Of a stretch of 8,611 nt of DNA, positions 5,762 through 8,611 are shown piece after piece (position 1 is the stretch's first letter; each line of letters begins with the position of its first letter). The stretch covers positions 1 through 8,611 of the forward strand of contig JALWUB010000060.1 in the NCBI GenBank assembly GCA_026993275.1. Reading direction: 5' to 3'. The notes under the pieces are model-generated. The model was not told where the DNA came from. It ran no database searches and worked only from the letters and a program-made list of their open reading frames with translations. The position numbers were made by a program, and so were the translations under genes. The DNA is from Robiginitomaculum sp. (GTDB lineage Bacteria; Pseudomonadota; Alphaproteobacteria; Caulobacterales; Maricaulaceae).

Positions 5762-6139
5762 TCAAAGCAGCGGCATGGCCATCATCAGGAGGCCCGCCAT
5801 GCCCGCCAGCCAGACCAGCGAGCGCAGCACCGGAACCCCGGCGGCATAAAGCGGCACATAGAGAATGCGAGCCGCGAGAAACAGGGTGGCGCCGGGGGAG
5901 GCAGCATTGCCGCCGCCCGCAAACAGGGTCAGCATGGCCAGGCCGAGAAACAGCGGCAGCGCCTCGATCATGTTGTTCTTGGCCCGCTCCAGCCGTGCTG
6001 CCAGCACGGTCTTTTGCGGGCGCTCATCACGATTGCCCATGATGCGCCACAGGTCGAAATGATAGCGCACGGTTTCCTGCAAAAACAATTGCACGACAAA
6101 GAGCAGCAGCACCAGCAAGGTGACGGTGGTCAGGCTCAT
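5762..6139 (-). CDS. MAPEG-family membrane protein
   Basis: This is a 125-residue integral membrane protein with four predicted helices, at about residues 3-21, 56-75, 83-102 and 104-124. The pattern fits the MAPEG family (membrane-associated proteins in eicosanoid and glutathione metabolism): MGNRDE in the first loop (34-39), RLERAKNNMIEALPLF leading into helix 2 (49-64), and AARILYVPLYAAGVPVLRSL across helices 3 and 4 (89-108). Eukaryotic members are glutathione S-transferases or peroxidases; the function of most bacterial members is unknown, so no substrate is proposed. The start at 6139 is supported by AAGGAG seven bases upstream (6147-6152). The gene ends 12 bases from the convergent dnaB, with no clear terminator between them. 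Confidence 0.88.
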   Translation of the reverse strand: MSLTTVTLLVLLLFVVQLFLQETVRYHFDLWRIMGNRDERPQKTVLAARLERAKNNMIEALPLFLGLAMLTLFAGGGNAASPGATLFLAARILYVPLYAAGVPVLRSLVWLAGMAGLLMMAMPLL

Positions 6140-6187
6140 GGATGTTCTCCTTCTCTTTTTCTCTCGCTGGCACCTGCGGCAGGCGCA

Positions 6188-6216
6188 TTGACCTTTGCCG
6201 TGGCTCTGCCAATATG
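6188..6216 (+). promoter_or_regulatory. Probable promoter of the small membrane protein/amidase unit
   Basis: TTGACC (6188-6193) is followed after 17 bases by AATATG. Read against the Caulobacter-type consensus, GCCAATAT (6208-6215) serves as the -10 element. Transcription would start near 6223, just upstream of the ribosome binding site at 6233-6238. Confidence 0.45.
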
Positions 6217-6243
6217 AATAACAAGTCGTTAACGGAGATCACC

Positions 6244-6552
6244 ATGCCGATGGCGGAAATCGAGTTTGAGGGCGGCCCCCACTGGAGCGCCCGGCTGATG
6301 CGCACCGTGCGCGGCAGCGCCCTGTGGCTGGGCACGCTGGTGTTTACCGCCCTGGCGGTTCTGGCCGCGGTGTTCTTTGCCATGGCGGCACTGGCCGGCA
6401 TTGTCATCCTGGCCGGGGCGATGGCCCTTGTCTGGCTGATCTTCCGCATTGCCGGGTCTGGCAGGCGCAGCGGTGATCCGCTGGTGCTCGATGCCCGGCG
6501 CGGCCCCCATGGCTGGACCGTGGATGGCCTGGGGCCGTTTGGCTCCCGCTAA
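6244..6552 (+). CDS. Small two-helix membrane protein, function unknown
   Basis: This is a 102-residue protein that I do not recognise as a named family. An N-terminal amphipathic stretch (MPMAEIEFEGGPHWSARLMR) leads into about 45 mostly hydrophobic residues (24-68), best read as two closely spaced transmembrane helices. A basic, glycine-rich C-terminal tail follows (GSGRRSGDPLVLDARRGPHGWTVDG), expected in the cytoplasm by the positive-inside rule. The ATG at 6244 is preferred because CGGAGA lies five bases upstream (6233-6238). An in-frame ATG at 6214 would add ten residues but would lie upstream of that site. The amidase gene begins 18 bases after the stop, so the two are probably cotranscribed, which hints at an envelope role but does not prove one. 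Confidence 0.75.
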   Translation: MPMAEIEFEGGPHWSARLMRTVRGSALWLGTLVFTALAVLAAVFFAMAALAGIVILAGAMALVWLIFRIAGSGRRSGDPLVLDARRGPHGWTVDGLGPFGSR

Positions 6553-6570
6553 GGCGGCTGGCCCGGCCCT

Positions 6571-7257
6571 GTGACCATCACCAAGATCACCAAGGCCTCC
6601 TCCCCCAATCATGACGCGCGCACCCTGCCGGTGAGCCTGCTGGTGCTGCATTATACCGGCATGGACACCGGCGCCGCCGCCGTGCAGCGCCTGTGCGATC
6701 CGGCGGCCCGGGTTTCGGCGCATTATGTGGTCGGCGAGGACGGCCATGTGCTGGCGCTGGTCGATGAAGGCCGCCGCGCCTGGCATGCAGGCCGCAGCTG
6801 CTGGCGCGGCATTCATGACGTCAACAGCGCTTCCATTGGCATAGAAATCGTCAATGGCGGCCATGATCATGGCCTGCCCGCCTATCCGGACGTGCAAATG
6901 CGCGCCCTGATCGCGCTGTGCCGCGGCATTCTGGACCGCCACCCGATTGCGGCGCGGGACATTGTCGGCCATTCCGACATCGCGCCGGAACGCAAGCAGG
7001 ATCCCGGCGAGCATTTTGACTGGCACCGCCTGGCCCGGGCCGGCATCGGCCTGTGGCCGCAACAGGCCCCGGCGGCGCCAGCGCAGGCATCGCTCGCGGA
7101 GGACCTGGCGCGCATCGGCTATTGCCCCGGGGCGGACCGCGGGTCGGTCATCACCGCCTTTCAGCGCCGCTATCTGCCCGATGCCATCACCGGTTCGGCC
7201 TGTCCCCGCACCCGGGCGCTGGCGCACAGCCTGGCCGCGATGGCGGCCAGCCCTTGA
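6571..7257 (+). CDS. N-acetylmuramoyl-L-alanine amidase (Amidase_2, AmpD/AmiD type)
   Basis: This is a 228-residue zinc amidase that cuts the bond between N-acetylmuramic (or anhydromuramic) acid and the L-alanine of the stem peptide. The zinc ligands appear to be H27 (in LLVLHYTG), H134 (in IVGHSDIAPERKQDPG) and D144. E92 (GIEIVN) and K142 match the catalytic residues, and the H134-D144 spacing equals that of E. coli AmiD. The segment at about 174-222 (LAEDLARIGYCPG, ITAFQRRYLPD) resembles a peptidoglycan-binding domain of three helices, as in AmiD. No signal peptide or lipobox is present, so a cytoplasmic role in cell-wall recycling like that of AmpD is more likely than a periplasmic one. 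The start is GTG at 6571 with only a weak ribosome binding site. It lies 18 bases after the small membrane protein gene. The -35 element of rnpB overlaps its stop codon. Confidence 0.93.
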   Translation: MTITKITKASSPNHDARTLPVSLLVLHYTGMDTGAAAVQRLCDPAARVSAHYVVGEDGHVLALVDEGRRAWHAGRSCWRGIHDVNSASIGIEIVNGGHDHGLPAYPDVQMRALIALCRGILDRHPIAARDIVGHSDIAPERKQDPGEHFDWHRLARAGIGLWPQQAPAAPAQASLAEDLARIGYCPGADRGSVITAFQRRYLPDAITGSACPRTRALAHSLAAMAASP

Positions 7258-7280
7258 CGGCGCCGCGCTTTTGCCCACAT
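7254..7280 (+). promoter_or_regulatory. Probable promoter of rnpB
   Basis: TTGACGG (7254-7260) is a perfect alphaproteobacterial -35 element and overlaps the amidase stop codon. Twelve bases later comes GCCCACAT (7273-7280), a weak -10. The RNase P RNA would begin at about 7287, seven bases past the -10, which is the expected geometry. Confidence 0.55.
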
Positions 7281-7286
7281 TGGGGC

Positions 7287-7666
<380 letters not shown>

Positions 7667-8611
7667 TTACGGCCTTTCCGCCCTGGCGCCCAGGGCGGCG
7701 CGGATCTTTTGCGCCTCGGCCTCGGCATCGCGTTTCACCATGGCGGCCGAAAGGGTGCGCACTTTGGCGTTTTTCATCAGCACCTGGCCATCGACGATGG
7801 TGGTCACCACATCGCGCGAACCAGCGACATAGACCAGGTGTGATTCAATATCATACAGCGGCTCCAGGCGCGGGCTGGCCAGCGACAGCTGGATCATGTC
7901 GGCGCGCTTGCCGGGCTCCAGCGTGCCGGTGACATCGCCAAGGCCGATGGCGCGGGCGCCGAGCCGCGTCGCCATGGCCAGCGCCGTATCGGCGGGGATG
8001 ACGGTGGGATCGCCGCTCTTGCCCTTGTGGATAAGCGCGGCCAGGCGCACCTCGTCCCACATGTCCAGGTCATTGTTGGAGGCCGCGCCATCGGTGCCCA
8101 GGCCCACGGCAATGCCCTTGGCCAGCATTTGCGGCACCGGGGCGAAACCGGCCGCGGTTTTCAGGTTCGAGGTCGGGTTGTGAATCACCCCGGTCTTGCC
8201 CGCCAGCGCCATCATGTCGATCTCGTCGGCATCGGGCCAGACCATGTGCGCGGCAATCAACGGATAGTCGAGCATGCCCAGCGCCGCGATATGACGCACC
8301 GAGGTGTTGTGATAGCGCTCGCGCATGATTTTCATTTCCGAAGGGCTTTCGGCGACATGCATCATGACCGGGGCGTTGAGTTCCCTGGCTGCGGCCAGCA
8401 CCTGCTTGAGATGCTCCGGCGCCACCGTGTAGGCACCGTGCGGCGCAAAGGCCGGGATCAGCCGCCCCGCGGGGTCCTTGAAGGTGCGCACGAAGTCGCG
8501 CCCGGCGGCAAAGCTGTCATCCCAGCCCTTGAAGCCGGGGCTGGGGTAATCGATCATCGGCGCCCCCAGAATGGCGCGCAGGCCGCAGGCCTGGTAAACC
8601 CTGGCGGCGAC
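7667..8611 (-). CDS. Amidohydrolase, MTA/SAH deaminase type (N-terminus beyond right edge)
   Basis: The last 314 residues are present. The reading frame stays open to the edge, so the ATG at 8557 is internal and about 110-130 residues are probably missing compared with the usual roughly 430. Features of the metal-dependent TIM-barrel amidohydrolases are clear: HVAE (H85-E88 of the visible part), the next metal histidine H122 in AAHMVW, IHNPTSNLK (143-151), and the metal aspartate D174 in GLGTDGAASNNDLDMWDE. This last motif is typical of 5-methylthioadenosine/S-adenosylhomocysteine deaminases, which convert these nucleosides to inosine forms and ammonia. The C-terminal GTLEPGKRADMI and IVDGQVLMKNAKV belong to the small beta domain. 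Chlorohydrolases and guanine deaminases share the fold, so substrate specificity is probable rather than certain. It is convergent with rnpB. Confidence 0.88.
   Translation of the reverse strand, partial: VAARVYQACGLRAILGAPMIDYPSPGFKGWDDSFAAGRDFVRTFKDPAGRLIPAFAPHGAYTVAPEHLKQVLAAARELNAPVMMHVAESPSEMKIMRERYHNTSVRHIAALGMLDYPLIAAHMVWPDADEIDMMALAGKTGVIHNPTSNLKTAAGFAPVPQMLAKGIAVGLGTDGAASNNDLDMWDEVRLAALIHKGKSGDPTVIPADTALAMATRLGARAIGLGDVTGTLEPGKRADMIQLSLASPRLEPLYDIESHLVYVAGSRDVVTTIVDGQVLMKNAKVRTLSAAMVKRDAEAEAQKIRAALGARAERP

Overview
This is a GC-rich stretch of chromosome from an alphaproteobacterium. A Caulobacterales-type organism is most likely. The basis is short flagellins without the variable outer domains, sigma-54 promoters in front of them, an alphaproteobacterial-type DnaB, a class A RNase P RNA, and -35 elements of the TTGACGG kind. 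The exact genus cannot be told from the sequence. I see no insertion sequence, prophage, CRISPR array or tRNA, and most of the window is ordinary housekeeping content.

Layout. Bases 1-2000 are read on the minus strand: the 5' end of one flagellin gene (cut by the window edge), a complete second flagellin gene, and a gene for an exported FliL-like protein. Each flagellin has its own sigma-54 promoter, and the complete one ends at a clear intrinsic terminator. Palindromes of the TTGCCG/CGGCAA kind lie about 100-160 bp upstream of both flagellin start points and look like enhancer sites. From 2079 the plus strand carries nth (endonuclease III). A roughly 690-base region follows with no convincing gene but with a REP-like inverted repeat. 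Then come a TetR-family regulator and dnaB (replicative helicase). The 223-base gap before dnaB holds a same-strand cluster of DnaA-box-like 9-mers, three of them exactly 11 bp apart.

After dnaB, a convergent MAPEG-family membrane protein gene lies on the minus strand. Divergent from it is a probable two-gene unit on the plus strand: a small two-helix membrane protein and an N-acetylmuramoyl-L-alanine amidase with a C-terminal peptidoglycan-binding-like segment. The rnpB gene follows on the plus strand, with a likely promoter overlapping the amidase stop codon. Its 3' end directly abuts the stop codon of a convergent amidohydrolase gene (MTA/SAH deaminase type), which runs off the right edge.

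I found no new multi-gene system. The observations most worth a second look are regulatory: the DnaA-box cluster at dnaB, the paired flagellin control regions, and the zero-gap rnpB/amidohydrolase junction. The FliL-like protein beside the flagellins also deserves attention.
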